Assembly (NCBI RefSeq): GCF_014204325.1
Contig: NZ_JACHKT010000038.1
Location: 1 to 48,559, forward strand
Direction: 5' to 3'
Source of the DNA: Arcicella rosea
GTDB taxonomy: Bacteria > Bacteroidota > Bacteroidia > Cytophagales > Spirosomataceae
DNA: 48,559 bases
Of this stretch, positions 23,493 through 33,078 are shown one piece after another. Numbering within the stretch: position 1 is the stretch's first letter; every line of letters starts with the position of its first letter. The notes under the pieces were generated by a model, which ran no database searches, was not told the DNA's origin, and saw only the letters and a program-made list of their open reading frames with translations. Position numbers and translations under genes: made by a program.

Positions 23493-25574
23493 CTATTCCG
23501 TAATAACATCAATCTCTGCATAACCAACTCTATCATTGTCCTCGGTATTTTTCAAAGCTCTTAGTTTTATATAGCGTGCTTTGCTTGGGCTAAAGGTTTT
23601 TGTTTGCCACAAAGGGTTGTTCTTGATATTTGAAAACTCGCCTTCATCTACTTGTTTCCAATCATTCCCATTTTCAGATACAAAGAAACTGTAATGTGTA
23701 ATAATTCCTGAACCCCACCAATGTTGGTCTGGCAAGTATTTGAATCCGCTAATATTCTGAATTTTACCTAAATCAATCACAAGGTCTATCGGCAGTTTTA
23801 GCGTATTTTTCTGATACCATTGCGTGTCAGTATTGCCGTCCAACAAATTATTAGCTTCTTTGTCTTCTATCCCAACAATTTTCCAATTTCTTTTTGAAAC
23901 ATCAAATTTTGCTTCTGTCAAAGCACTTGTCTTTTTACTTTTTGGGTCGTAGCTAATACATTTTAATACTACTTTACCATCGTCAGTTTTGATAGGCTCG
24001 GTATATTGATTCGATTTCAAGGTTGGCGTACTTCCATCCAGCGTATAATAAATTTGTGATTCCATGTCCGCAGGAATAATACGAACATCTCCCGAACGCT
24101 CACGCATGGCTACGGGTGGCACTAATATTTGAGGAGCATCGTAAATGCCAACATTTGAAATCAATGGACAAGCTTTGGCATCTATAATATTCAAACGGAG
24201 TTTGGTAGCTTTAACCGTTTTGAAACGTAAAATACGTTTATAGCCTATCGTTGTTTCTTTGGCGATTTCCTCCCACCGATTGTTCACGAAGGCTTCTAAA
24301 GTAAAGGCTTTTACTCTTTGTCCTAATTTGATATACTCCTGAACCAAAAAGCGATTGAAGGTAGTGGGTTTTGCAAAATTGAAAGTCAAACTAGCAGACT
24401 TTACCTTATCATCGCTTGTCCAATAACTTTCGGTACTTACATCAATTGCCTTGTTCGCTCCAAATTTCGGGTCGTTTCCACGCACATTGGAAGCTACCAC
24501 CTTTGCCTCTTTGATAAGGTTTATAGCAAATGCTTCTTTGACGGCTTTACCAAAATCTAAGGCAGCTTTTTCGTCAAAAGGGTGAATCAAGCCATTTGGC
24601 ATGATGGGAAAGTTTAATAACAAAGTAGCGTTTCTACCGATAGAATTATAATAAGTATCCATCAATTGTGGCAACGTTTTTACTTGGCTATCTTCTTTTG
24701 GATGATAAAACCATTCGGGTCTGATAGAAGTATTTACTTCACCAGGCACCCAAGCATTGCCATTTTCAACACCATAACGAAGCATTTCTTCGGGAACGTC
24801 GCCTTTGTCGTTCAATAAACTCCAATTGGTTTCGCCAATATAGCCTGCTTCTGTTCCAACCCAACGAAGGTCTGCTCTGTCGCCACCATCGTTCCAGATT
24901 ACGATATTAGGTTGTAAAGAACGAACAAGTTTATACGCGTTTTCCCAATCATAATAAGTAGTGCGGTCAATTTTACGGGTTTCATTAGCTCCGCCATAAT
25001 AACCAGAGCCACCGTTTGCACCATCAAACCACACTTCAAAGATTTCTCCGTAGTTGGTTAAAAGTTCACGCAATTGGTTTCTGAAATAAGTAATGTATTC
25101 AGGTTTTCCGTAGTCTGGATGGTTTCTGTCCCACGGAGAAAGGTAAATTCCTAGTTTTAAACCATACTCTTTACAAGCATCCGCCATCTCACGCACCATG
25201 TCGCCCTTTCCATTTTTCCAAGGACTGTTTTTTACTGAATAATCCGTGTATTTTGATGGCCAAAGGCAAAAGCCACTATGGTGTTTTGCGGTAAGAATAA
25301 TGCCTTTCATACCTGCGGCTTTGCATATTCTTGCCCACTGACGGCAATCTAATTTATCAGGATTGAATATTTTGGGGTCTTCATCCCCTTTTCCCCACGA
25401 CATATCAGTGTAAGTATTCACTGAAAAATGGACAAAAGAATAATATTCCATTTGCTGCCATCTCAATTGGTTTTGGTTTGGTATCGGAAAAAGAGGGGAA
25501 GGAGCTTTCACTTGACCAAATGTATAAAAATTGGTAAAAATGAGTAATCCTAAAATCAAGTTTTTAAAATTCAT
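23493..25574 (-). CDS. Secreted alpha-L-fucosidase, GH29
   Basis: This enzyme removes alpha-linked L-fucose from glycans. The frame opens at 25664, but the start is the ATG at 25574, which gives a signal peptide (MNFKNLILGLLIFTNFYTFG). The product is 693 residues. The GH29 barrel shows HHSGF (98-102), the LGIYLSPWDRN strand and the nucleophile Asp184 in VWFDGANGG. The tail holds one discoidin/F5-8C-like domain, a chitobiase-type beta domain (MESQIYYTLDGSTPT) and a second F5-8C-like domain, probably for glycan binding. It has the two-step GH29-B-like composition. It stands alone, with no SusC/SusD pair nearby, and has a long palindromic terminator. Confidence 0.93.
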   Translation of the reverse strand: MNFKNLILGLLIFTNFYTFGQVKAPSPLFPIPNQNQLRWQQMEYYSFVHFSVNTYTDMSWGKGDEDPKIFNPDKLDCRQWARICKAAGMKGIILTAKHHSGFCLWPSKYTDYSVKNSPWKNGKGDMVREMADACKEYGLKLGIYLSPWDRNHPDYGKPEYITYFRNQLRELLTNYGEIFEVWFDGANGGSGYYGGANETRKIDRTTYYDWENAYKLVRSLQPNIVIWNDGGDRADLRWVGTEAGYIGETNWSLLNDKGDVPEEMLRYGVENGNAWVPGEVNTSIRPEWFYHPKEDSQVKTLPQLMDTYYNSIGRNATLLLNFPIMPNGLIHPFDEKAALDFGKAVKEAFAINLIKEAKVVASNVRGNDPKFGANKAIDVSTESYWTSDDKVKSASLTFNFAKPTTFNRFLVQEYIKLGQRVKAFTLEAFVNNRWEEIAKETTIGYKRILRFKTVKATKLRLNIIDAKACPLISNVGIYDAPQILVPPVAMRERSGDVRIIPADMESQIYYTLDGSTPTLKSNQYTEPIKTDDGKVVLKCISYDPKSKKTSALTEAKFDVSKRNWKIVGIEDKEANNLLDGNTDTQWYQKNTLKLPIDLVIDLGKIQNISGFKYLPDQHWWGSGIITHYSFFVSENGNDWKQVDEGEFSNIKNNPLWQTKTFSPSKARYIKLRALKNTEDNDRVGYAEIDVITE

Positions 25575-25756
25575 GTCTTTGTAAGATTTGGATAACGTTA
25601 TCGCTGTCTCCTTCAAAAACAGCTCTTTGATTAAAGTAAATTTACTTAGAAAATACTTTATCAAAAGCTATTTTTTCAACTGAGATAATTACTCAACATT
25701 TATTTCCGACTTTAGAATTTGTAGATTTTAGGACTTTTGAAACTTCTAAAAAAAGA

Positions 25757-25789
25757 AGCTTTGCTAAATTTTGAAAATTTAACAAAGCT
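25757..25789 (-). terminator. Terminator of the BlaI/M56 operon
   Basis: AGCTTTG (25757-25763) pairs with CAAAGCT (25783-25789), and the pairing continues inward with AAATTTT/AAAATTT after one mismatch. On the minus strand it is followed by a T7 run. Confidence 0.7.
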
Positions 25790-25817
25790 CTTCATATTAC
25801 TCTTAACCTTCAGAAGG

Positions 25818-27245
25818 TCAGCTCTTCTTAATCATTTTACGAGGTTTAATTCCTACGTAAATAGACATATAATACCTATTTCCTCCTGTCGTCTCCTCTT
25901 TATAATATTTTTCATAGCCTTCATTCGTCATTAAGTCTATCTGATAATAATGCTTACCATAATTGATTGCATTTTTCTCTAGCTTACTTACAAATTCATG
26001 TGCAAAATCAGTGTTTTTGTATTTATTCAATACGGCGTTATTTACTCGTTTATCATCAATCCAAACGCCATAAATCTTATCATTTTTCCAAGCTTCGATT
26101 TGCTCTTGTGTTGGAACAGTCTTTGGAAATGGTGGGAGACTTGGCACAAATGTTACAAGCTGTTTGGCTTGTTGAGCTTTGCTCATTGATAAATAAATAG
26201 TCTCTAACCTTTTTCTATCTATTTCTGTAAACTTTAATGCCGAAGGAATCCCTTTTTTATTTTTTTTACTGTTAACAATTTGCTCGTACTCATCTAATAA
26301 TGCTTGCGAAACGCCATCTTGAGTAGCAGGTACAGCTATTTGTTTAGCTTTTGGAAAGCTGCTAGGCTTTTCTTGTGCAAAAGATTTTGTACTAAATGCA
26401 AATATAGCTATTGCCAACACTGGAATAACAGCCAATTGCTTGAATAAAGCCTTTTGAGGTGATTTTGATTTAGTCATCATGATTAATCGTTGTTTAGTTA
26501 TGAGATAATTGAAAGAACTTGATAGATGATACGTATTACTTTTACTGGCTTTTTCAATCAGTAGATACTGATAACTGGCTACGTTTGGATATGTATTTAT
26601 CACGGCTTCATCTGCTAAAAATTCATGATTTAGCTGTATTGCTTTTTTATACATCAATAGGAATGGATTAAACCAACAAACTATTTGTAGTATTTCTATC
26701 AACAGAATATCATAAGAATGCCTCTGCTGAATGTGTGCGTATTCATGCAATAAAATTTCCTTTTCAATTCCTCCACAGATATATTCTTGATTATTGACAA
26801 ATAAATAATTCAAAAAACTATGAGGACTCAATGCTTCATTGGTTAAGACTATTTGGGAATTATTAAAAGGAATCGTTTTACTGTTGCGGGTTTTAGCAAG
26901 AATTTTATTAAGATTAATGATAAAACGTAGCAAGAAAAAAGTACTAATCAAGCCATAGAGTATTGGTAACACTAATAAAGTGTAATCTGTCTTTTCAATA
27001 GTTGATACTTCTTGAACGATGTTATTCTCCTTTATAAAGTTAGTTGGCAAGATTTCATCTCCTGAAATGGGTAATGTAGGTGTAGCATAATGAAAGGTTA
27101 ATAGGGGAATCACCAATGACAATAGCATACTTAGCAATAAGTAGCCTCGATTAAAACTGTGCATCTTTTCTTTTTCAAGCAGTAGTTTATAAGTAAAAAT
27201 AAACACAGCCGAACAGAGAACTATTTTGATGATGTAGGTTATCAT
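25818..27245 (-). CDS. M56 family metallopeptidase (BlaR1/MecR1-like)
   Basis: A membrane zinc peptidase of 475 residues. Membrane segments lie near residues 4-20, 35-52 and 90-110, with a fourth at about 270-288 (AVIPVLAIAIFAFSTKSFAQ). The zinc motif HEYAH is at 167-171 in the cytoplasmic loop, followed by QQRHSYDIL. In characterised relatives this protease is activated by an outside signal and leads to loss of the BlaI repressor. The periplasmic C-terminal part of about 180 residues is not a penicillin-binding sensor domain, so the signal is unlikely to be a beta-lactam. It overlaps the repressor gene by 4 bp. Confidence 0.88.
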   Translation of the reverse strand: MITYIIKIVLCSAVFIFTYKLLLEKEKMHSFNRGYLLLSMLLSLVIPLLTFHYATPTLPISGDEILPTNFIKENNIVQEVSTIEKTDYTLLVLPILYGLISTFFLLRFIINLNKILAKTRNSKTIPFNNSQIVLTNEALSPHSFLNYLFVNNQEYICGGIEKEILLHEYAHIQQRHSYDILLIEILQIVCWFNPFLLMYKKAIQLNHEFLADEAVINTYPNVASYQYLLIEKASKSNTYHLSSSFNYLITKQRLIMMTKSKSPQKALFKQLAVIPVLAIAIFAFSTKSFAQEKPSSFPKAKQIAVPATQDGVSQALLDEYEQIVNSKKNKKGIPSALKFTEIDRKRLETIYLSMSKAQQAKQLVTFVPSLPPFPKTVPTQEQIEAWKNDKIYGVWIDDKRVNNAVLNKYKNTDFAHEFVSKLEKNAINYGKHYYQIDLMTNEGYEKYYKEETTGGNRYYMSIYVGIKPRKMIKKS

Positions 27246-27613
27246 TGTTCTTTTCTTTTGATTTCTTGTTCAACAATTTTTTTAAGGTCTTCTAATTCTG
27301 AGGATGATAAATCTGTAGAGGTTGTAAAAAACGAAGCAAATTGCATGGGTGAATTGTTAAAAAAGTTTTCAATCATACCTTTTACATGCTTCGAAAAGTA
27401 ATCTGACTTTTTCACTAAAGCGTAATATTGTCGGGAGTTTCCAAACAGGTTATAAGCTACAAAACCTTTGTCTTGCATTCTTTTTAGTAAAGTGGCTAAG
27501 GTTGTTGTAGCGGGTTTTGGGTCTGGATAACTATCAATTAAATCTTTCATGAAAACTTTTTCATGCTTCCAGATTACTTCCATTAATTGCTCTTCTGATT
27601 TCGACAATTGCAT
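27242..27613 (-). CDS. BlaI/MecI/CopY family repressor
   Basis: A 123-residue winged-helix repressor. The DNA-binding part spans residues 1-75 (SKSEEQLMEVIWKHEKVFMK, then TTTLATLLKRMQDKGFVAYN), and the dimer/cleavage region follows. It is the first gene of a two-gene operon with the M56 peptidase, overlapping it by 4 bp, which is the standard arrangement. It should bind the palindrome at 27632-27655 that covers its own promoter, giving autorepression that is relieved when the peptidase is activated. No beta-lactamase or other obvious target gene is adjacent. Confidence 0.93.
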   Translation of the reverse strand: MQLSKSEEQLMEVIWKHEKVFMKDLIDSYPDPKPATTTLATLLKRMQDKGFVAYNLFGNSRQYYALVKKSDYFSKHVKGMIENFFNNSPMQFASFFTTSTDLSSSELEDLKKIVEQEIKRKEQ

Positions 27614-27631
27614 TGCTCTATGTTTATGTAG

Positions 27632-27670
27632 TTTACTCTACAAATATAGAGTAAAATTTCAATAAAACAA
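27632..27670 (-). promoter_or_regulatory. BlaI operator overlapping the operon promoter
   Basis: TTTACTCTA (27632-27640), six bases, and TAGAGTAAA (27647-27655) form a perfect 9-bp palindrome. Its centre on the minus strand is TATATTTG, an exact -7 element, with TTG 19 bases upstream (27668-27670). A repressor on the palindrome would block RNA polymerase directly. The start codon is 28 bp from the -7 element. Confidence 0.75.
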
Positions 27671-27799
27671 CAGTGTTGTAAAAAATATTTAGAATGTTGG
27701 CTTACTTGTTCAGTAAGAGTATAAGAATAAGGGATATTAGTTTGAATTTCGGAGCATATTGTTGTTTGTAGTGTCTCATCAAGAGATGAAAAACAGTAT

Positions 27800-29464
27800 T
27801 TACTCCACTTTCAAAACCTTCATCAAAGTACTTTTACTTTGATTCCCAATGCGAAGAAAGTATGTTCCTGTGTTTAAATGTGCTAATGATAGTTTGAAGA
27901 TTGGGGAATTGATGGGCTGATAAAGTAGTGTTTTGCCAGTAATGTCCATTAAACTGGTAAAATATTGATTTACTTTAGTCTCGTTAAGTTGAATTGTAAT
28001 TTCTCCAAAAGTCGGGTTCGGATATGCTTTAAAAATGGCATTACTCTCATCTTGGGTAGATAAAACTACAGTAGGTGTATTGGCTCTAGTAAAATCAGGA
28101 ATACCATAACCTAATCGTTCGTCTGGACTTTCATATTGGCTGCCAGATTTTCTTAACCTATTTATCACTTCCATCGCCGTAAGCGTTGGATTCGCTTGCC
28201 AAAAACCCGCTACCATTCCACATAAAATAGGCGAAGAAAAAGAAGTTCCACTACTTGTGCTAACCGTTCCACTAGGAGTAACAATGGCGGAGCTTTGCCC
28301 CATCGCAACTAAATCAGGTTTTATTCTTCCATCTGCTGAAAGACCAATAGAACTAAACAGTGCATAATTTTTCAACGCATCTACTGCACCTACAGTAAGA
28401 ACTGAATCGGCATCCGCAGGTGTTGAAATATATCGCCAAGCACTATTTCCTTCATTTCCAGCACTTATTACACAAATAATCCCAACAGATGCCGCCCATG
28501 TAGCCGCTTTAGCAGCAATGGTAGTTTTTCCATTTAGGTCTGAATATTTATGATTGGTACTAGCATCATCAAAAGTACTATACCCTAACGACGAATTGAT
28601 TAAATCAACCCCAACGCTATCGGCATATTCTGCCGCAAAAAGCCAATTGGCTTCTTCAATTAAGTATTCCGAAAAAGCATCTTCTGAACGTAATAATAGA
28701 AAGGAAGCTTTATAGGCTGTTCCAACGATTTGTCCATCTAAATAAGCACCCATACATGATAAAACAGATGTTCCATGTCCGCCATCTTCATAAACAGGCT
28801 TTTCGTTTTTCACAAAATCATAAGTACCAACAATCCTATTTTCATCAAAAAGGGGCTTTAAGGCTGCAATATTATTGGCATTATTAAAACCTTCATCCAA
28901 TACTGCAATCAACATTCCCTCGCCATGAAAACCTTGCTCGTGCATTTTATCTGCTCCAATCATTTCAATTTGAGTTTTGGATAAACCATAATTGAGGGCA
29001 TTGGTTTCATAACTTTCAAACTTAGATGATTTTCGGGCTGTTCTATTATTCGGATTATCAATTGAAGTATTAACTTCTAAACCCTTCACAAAAGATAATT
29101 GTAGAATGTTATTCAAAACGGTGGAAGAACATTCTATCAAAGCGGCATTCATCCAACGTGAAGTATAAATTACTTTTGCTCCTTTCTTCTTTACTTCTTC
29201 GATATAACTAGGATTAACGGGTAAATCTTTCATTGTAAAAGCAATTTTCTGTTTCTGGCGACGAGCCAGTGAGCGTTCAGACAAATAAGCTAAAGGCTGA
29301 GTAATTGAATAAGGAGAATTGTTTTTGTCTTTAAAAACTAAAAGATATTTGGCAGATAAAGCTTGTGTAAAAGCAGTTTGAAAGCTCAGTAAGCCCTCAA
29401 AAAAGAGTATTAAAATCAGTATTTTACAGGGTGATACAAATTGATAAGTATTACTCTTTTCCAT
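27800..29464 (-). CDS. S8 family serine peptidase with T9SS sorting domain
   Basis: A secreted subtilisin-like protease of 554 residues. The catalytic triad is Asp190 (AVLDEGF), His230 (GGHGTSV) and Ser408 (SGTSFSSP), with the oxyanion Asn337 in SAGNEGN. An N-terminal signal (KILILILFFEGLLSF) precedes an inhibitor-like propeptide (about 35-130). The last 75 residues (AYPNPTFGEITIQL to STLMKVLKVE) form the type A C-terminal domain that sends proteins through the type IX secretion system to the cell surface. The gene overlaps the end of the upstream lipoprotein gene by 14 bp, so the two are cotranscribed. The natural substrate is unknown. Confidence 0.93.
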   Translation of the reverse strand: MEKSNTYQFVSPCKILILILFFEGLLSFQTAFTQALSAKYLLVFKDKNNSPYSITQPLAYLSERSLARRQKQKIAFTMKDLPVNPSYIEEVKKKGAKVIYTSRWMNAALIECSSTVLNNILQLSFVKGLEVNTSIDNPNNRTARKSSKFESYETNALNYGLSKTQIEMIGADKMHEQGFHGEGMLIAVLDEGFNNANNIAALKPLFDENRIVGTYDFVKNEKPVYEDGGHGTSVLSCMGAYLDGQIVGTAYKASFLLLRSEDAFSEYLIEEANWLFAAEYADSVGVDLINSSLGYSTFDDASTNHKYSDLNGKTTIAAKAATWAASVGIICVISAGNEGNSAWRYISTPADADSVLTVGAVDALKNYALFSSIGLSADGRIKPDLVAMGQSSAIVTPSGTVSTSSGTSFSSPILCGMVAGFWQANPTLTAMEVINRLRKSGSQYESPDERLGYGIPDFTRANTPTVVLSTQDESNAIFKAYPNPTFGEITIQLNETKVNQYFTSLMDITGKTLLYQPINSPIFKLSLAHLNTGTYFLRIGNQSKSTLMKVLKVE

Positions 29465-30152
29465 TCTTTTTATATTTCATGATAAAACGTGTTCCAAAAT
29501 CAACTTTACTTTTGCCGATACAATCAGGAGTATTACAATAAGCGAGTGCTGTTTTTTCTGCATAAATCAAACCTACTCCATCTGCATAAACTTCTATTTT
29601 CTTTTTTAAATCAACTAAGGTAGAATCATTTTGTTGAACAATTCCAACCGTAATCGGAAAATATTGATTGTTGACAGTATAAGGCTTATAAAGATTTTCA
29701 ACGATTACTTCATCTTTCCCTAAATCATTAAATTGATTTATATCCCAAGTCATTTTATCTTTTAAAGGAAATATAAACTTCAAATAGGTAATATTATTGG
29801 CTGATTTCAAAGCTTTATCCTGTAGTCTTTTTGAGGTAAAAACAGAGTCTAATTTCCAAGCTTGCTGTTCATTATTGCGATGAAATCTTTTAATAAGTAT
29901 GGCTTCTTTTCCATCAATATCTGTAAAAAAACTATCTACCAATTCTTTTATTTGGTAGGTTTTTACCAAAGGTTCTTGGCTTAAAGCATATTGTGTTTCT
30001 TCTACTTCGTATTCAACATATTGTTTATAAATTGGATAGAAAAAGCCATAACCGCTCTGAGGTGGAGTAACACAACCACAATCATTATTGTTACAAGCTT
30101 GGAGCAATAAGAAACTGAAAATTAGGAACAAATAGGTTTGTTTAGGTTTCAT
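29451..30152 (-). CDS. Lipoprotein of unknown function
   Basis: A 233-residue lipoprotein with lipobox LLLQAC (Cys20), followed by NNNDCGC. The body is beta-rich and opens YPIYKQYVEYEVEETQYALS. It includes repeated aromatic and charged strands and a late SPDCIG-like element (YCNTPDCIGKSKVD). This plan is common in Cytophagales genes that sit beside S8 peptidases or T9SS substrates. It overlaps the subtilase by 14 bp and precedes it, so it may help that protease, for example as an inhibitor or surface partner, but that is inference from position alone. Confidence 0.7.
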   Translation of the reverse strand: MKPKQTYLFLIFSFLLLQACNNNDCGCVTPPQSGYGFFYPIYKQYVEYEVEETQYALSQEPLVKTYQIKELVDSFFTDIDGKEAILIKRFHRNNEQQAWKLDSVFTSKRLQDKALKSANNITYLKFIFPLKDKMTWDINQFNDLGKDEVIVENLYKPYTVNNQYFPITVGIVQQNDSTLVDLKKKIEVYADGVGLIYAEKTALAYCNTPDCIGKSKVDFGTRFIMKYKKNGKE

Positions 30153-30251
30153 AGTTGGAAGAGTTTAAATTCGGTTAAATATAAAGTGATAGGAAACTAA
30201 AGAATAGACATCAATGGCATTATTTTCGTTGCATGGGTTTAAGAATAAAAA

Positions 30252-30280
30252 AAGCCAGTCGAATATAAAATGACTGGCTT
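30252..30280 (-). terminator. Terminator of the M61 peptidase gene
   Basis: AAGCCAGTC (30252-30260) pairs with GACTGGCTT (30272-30280). On the minus strand the stem runs into a T-rich tail (TTTTTTATTC). It is 13 bp beyond the stop. Confidence 0.8.
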
Positions 30281-30292
30281 TGATTATTTTGA

Positions 30293-32164
30293 TTATTGTT
30301 CTTCTGGTGTTAACCAAGCTTTACGCAAAGTAACTTGTGCTTCAGTTGGATTTTCCATCGGAGAAAGAAGGTTTTTCTCAACTACCTCTGGAATAAAGAT
30401 TTTTGCCGAAAGTTTCGTTTCTACTTTTTTATCTCCGTCTTTTCTCAACACCACAAAATCAGCATTATCGCCTTCTTTGGCATTATTGATAAAATCTAAG
30501 CGAGTAGCTCTGAACGTTTCTAAACCTAAAGCATTTCCATTTAAAGAAACCAATTCGTCACCAGCTTTGAAACCCATTTTCGCCCCGAAAGCATCAATTC
30601 CATCTTCATCAATGATAAAAATACCTTTTGTTTCTGGATTGATACCTAGGTTATACACAGAGAAACCTAAAGTTTTTTCAAGTCTCTTATTCGTTTTTTG
30701 GAAATTTATTCCAACGTTATTCAAGGTTTCTTCTAAAGGAAGTGGCTCTTTTCCTTCTACATATTTTGCAAAAAACTCACGAATTTCTGGGAATTTAGTT
30801 ACCTCAGCAATTTTATCGAAAAGCTCATCATCATTAAATGATTTATCTTTTCCATAATATTTTGATAAATCTCTCATCAAATTCTGAGTACCATATTTTC
30901 CACCAGACAATTGGCGAAGTTTAATATCCAAGCAAAGTCCAATTAAAGCACCTTTTTCATATACATTTTGATATTGGTCTTTATATTTTTCCAATACATC
31001 TGCCGACATTACTGTGAAAGGAATATCATCTTTGTAACGGTCGTACATATTTCCAATTTTTGAACGAAGCATATTCATGTACATTGGCAATTCAATCAAA
31101 CCGTATTTCGCTTGCATGTGTCCAGCCGCATATTCTGTCATTCCTTCATACATCCAAAGGTGTTTAGACATCTTCGGCTTGTTAAAATCAAAATCTCCAA
31201 TTTCTTTCGAGTGAATACTTAGCGGTGTTACGATATGAAAAAATTCATGCGAACAAACGTCTTTTATTGTTTGCGAAAGCTCCTCTGAAGAAGATTCTGG
31301 CAAATAATAAAAAGAAGAGTAAGAATGTTCTAAAGCACCGTAGCTTCCGTTTTTCAAATTGTCAGAAAGTACAATTACAAAAGCATATTTTTTGATAGGC
31401 AAAGTACCTCCTAAATACTCTTTTTGGGCTTCCAACAAAGTTTTTACGTTTTCAGCAATTTCAGCAGAAGTAGCTTTTTTGTTTGGAGAATAAACCGAAA
31501 TCAAAATATCAGCACCACCCACTTTCAAAATTGTTGTATCAGGTTTACAATACATGATTGGAGCATCGACCAAATCATTGTAGTTTGGCACACTGAAAAC
31601 ATCTTTTTTATCGTCTGATTTAGAAGCCGTTAACGACGAAGCTCCATAAAAACCTGTTGGTTTACTGAAAGTAAGTTCGTAAGTATTACGTTTAAAATCA
31701 TCGAAGTAACCGAAAAAACCATGCGTATTAATTGCAAAAAGTTTATTTTCTTCAATATCCGTTCCAGCAGGTTCAAAAACGTATTCGCCAGAAATCTCAG
31801 GTGAATCCCAAGTATCATCTACCAAATACGTGATTTTATTGAGTTTCTTCGCTCCTTTTATTTTATAACTATTAACATCAACCTTCGTGACAGACAATTC
31901 TTTACCTTTTTCATCAAAAGCTTTCAATCCAGAAATATAACGACCAAAATCATAATTGGCATAAGTACCCGGAACAATTTTAGGAAAATTATAAACTACT
32001 TCATCTTTCGAGATTTTAGGAGTAGTTAAGGATACTTCTAATTTATCGTTTTGAACTTTTGTTAAATCAATAAAAAACTGGTAATTGGCATTTTGAGTTA
32101 CTTTCTGAGCGAAAGTAGGTAGGCATGTTATCAATGCCAAAAACAGCAAGAATTTAATCTTCAT
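30293..32164 (-). CDS. M61 family metallopeptidase with PDZ domain
   Basis: A periplasmic zinc peptidase of the glycyl aminopeptidase family, 623 residues. It has a signal peptide (MKIKFLLFLALITCLPTFA), an N-terminal beta-sandwich and the zinc motif HEFFH at 306-310. A downstream Glu in the WMYEGMTEY block supplies the third ligand. A C-terminal PDZ domain (about 495-590, IDAFGAKMGFKAGDELVSLNG) follows. Members trim N-terminal glycine or process periplasmic peptides. The protein has the full length for the family. It is a single gene with its own terminator; the lipoprotein gene next to it begins about 110 bp upstream. Confidence 0.92.
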   Translation of the reverse strand: MKIKFLLFLALITCLPTFAQKVTQNANYQFFIDLTKVQNDKLEVSLTTPKISKDEVVYNFPKIVPGTYANYDFGRYISGLKAFDEKGKELSVTKVDVNSYKIKGAKKLNKITYLVDDTWDSPEISGEYVFEPAGTDIEENKLFAINTHGFFGYFDDFKRNTYELTFSKPTGFYGASSLTASKSDDKKDVFSVPNYNDLVDAPIMYCKPDTTILKVGGADILISVYSPNKKATSAEIAENVKTLLEAQKEYLGGTLPIKKYAFVIVLSDNLKNGSYGALEHSYSSFYYLPESSSEELSQTIKDVCSHEFFHIVTPLSIHSKEIGDFDFNKPKMSKHLWMYEGMTEYAAGHMQAKYGLIELPMYMNMLRSKIGNMYDRYKDDIPFTVMSADVLEKYKDQYQNVYEKGALIGLCLDIKLRQLSGGKYGTQNLMRDLSKYYGKDKSFNDDELFDKIAEVTKFPEIREFFAKYVEGKEPLPLEETLNNVGINFQKTNKRLEKTLGFSVYNLGINPETKGIFIIDEDGIDAFGAKMGFKAGDELVSLNGNALGLETFRATRLDFINNAKEGDNADFVVLRKDGDKKVETKLSAKIFIPEVVEKNLLSPMENPTEAQVTLRKAWLTPEEQ

Positions 32165-32273
32165 GGGTTGAATTTTTCAGTTAAAATAAAATCAATTAGC
32201 ATTCAATTTCTGGAAAACGCAAAATTGAATGTAAAAGTATGATTAATAAAGTAATGGCTGATTACTTTGCTAA

Positions 32274-32855
32274 CTAGCGTTTAAGATTAATTGTACCTTG
32301 AAAAGAGGTTACTTCTTTAATTTCTTGCTCAGTTCCCTTATATTGCAAAGCAAGCGTTCCCAAGAGTAAATCAAATAAATCTTCAAAACTTCCGTCCTCA
32401 AATTTGCCATTTGCATCTGCAACAAATTTCTTTAAGCCAAACATAAGTTCGTTTTTTGTTAAATTTAATACAGAGAAAGTAAGTACCTGAAGTTTTCCAT
32501 CAAAACCTCTTGATACCTTTGAAGTCAATACGATTGTTTTTCCATCACTTGAAGATTTCCATTTTCCTGAATCATTTCCAGCAATATAAGTACTATCAGT
32601 TTTGAATTCATAAGTCAACGCTCTTGAAATTGAATCTCCACTCGACGAGGTAGCACCAGGAATTTTCGAAAAGTCAGCAGGTAACATTTCGTAGCTTTTT
32701 TTGTTAGTGATTGTACCCAAACTTTTAAACGACCACTTACCTATGATAGTAGCTGCTGCTGGTGTTGGGTCAACATCTGGACCAAATTTTTCTTCACAAG
32801 AAACAAGAGAAATAGTTGAAATTACTAAGAGGAGGAATAAGGTGATTTTGTTCAT
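32274..32855 (-). CDS. Lipoprotein with lipocalin-like domain
   Basis: A 193-residue lipoprotein. The signal ends ISLVSC with the lipidated Cys at residue 20. A Pro/Asp-rich linker (GPDVDPTPAAA) leads to a beta-rich domain starting IIGKWSFKSLG, the opening typical of Bacteroidota lipocalin-like proteins. It contains LTYEFKTDSTYIAGNDSGKW. Ligands of this group are unknown. The protein is probably exposed at the outer membrane. It lies between the M61 gene and guaA without overlap and probably forms its own unit. Confidence 0.75.
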   Translation of the reverse strand: MNKITLFLLLVISTISLVSCEEKFGPDVDPTPAAATIIGKWSFKSLGTITNKKSYEMLPADFSKIPGATSSSGDSISRALTYEFKTDSTYIAGNDSGKWKSSSDGKTIVLTSKVSRGFDGKLQVLTFSVLNLTKNELMFGLKKFVADANGKFEDGSFEDLFDLLLGTLALQYKGTEQEIKEVTSFQGTINLKR

Positions 32856-33032
32856 TTTGTTAGACTTTTAGAGTTTAAAATCAAATTTAATAAATATGTA
32901 AAAATATCAAGCTAAAAAATTATTAAACGGTAAGAAGTAATTAGAAATGAGTGATTGACAAATAGTTTTGCCATTGATTGATGATTAGTAAAACTAGATT
33001 CTGATAAGTACTTCTGTAAAACAAAAGCAAAA

Positions 33033-33053
33033 AGCCCGACAATTTATCGAGCT
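33033..33053 (-). terminator. guaA terminator
   Basis: AGCCCGA (33033-33039) pairs with TCGAGCT (33047-33053) with one G-U pair in the RNA. On the minus strand the stem is followed by a T-rich tail. It lies 26 bp behind the stop. Confidence 0.65.
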
Positions 33054-33078
33054 CTCTGCTTTTAAAGAATTTTGTTGA

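Noticed and set aside
25818-27613. A beta-lactam resistance regulatory locus
   Set aside because: No beta-lactamase or penicillin-binding sensor domain is present. BlaI/M56 pairs have many other roles in Bacteroidota.
30270-30857. Plus-strand frame of 195 codons
   Set aside because: It lies antisense to the M61 peptidase. Its Ser/Phe/Lys-rich composition is what the complement of that gene would give.
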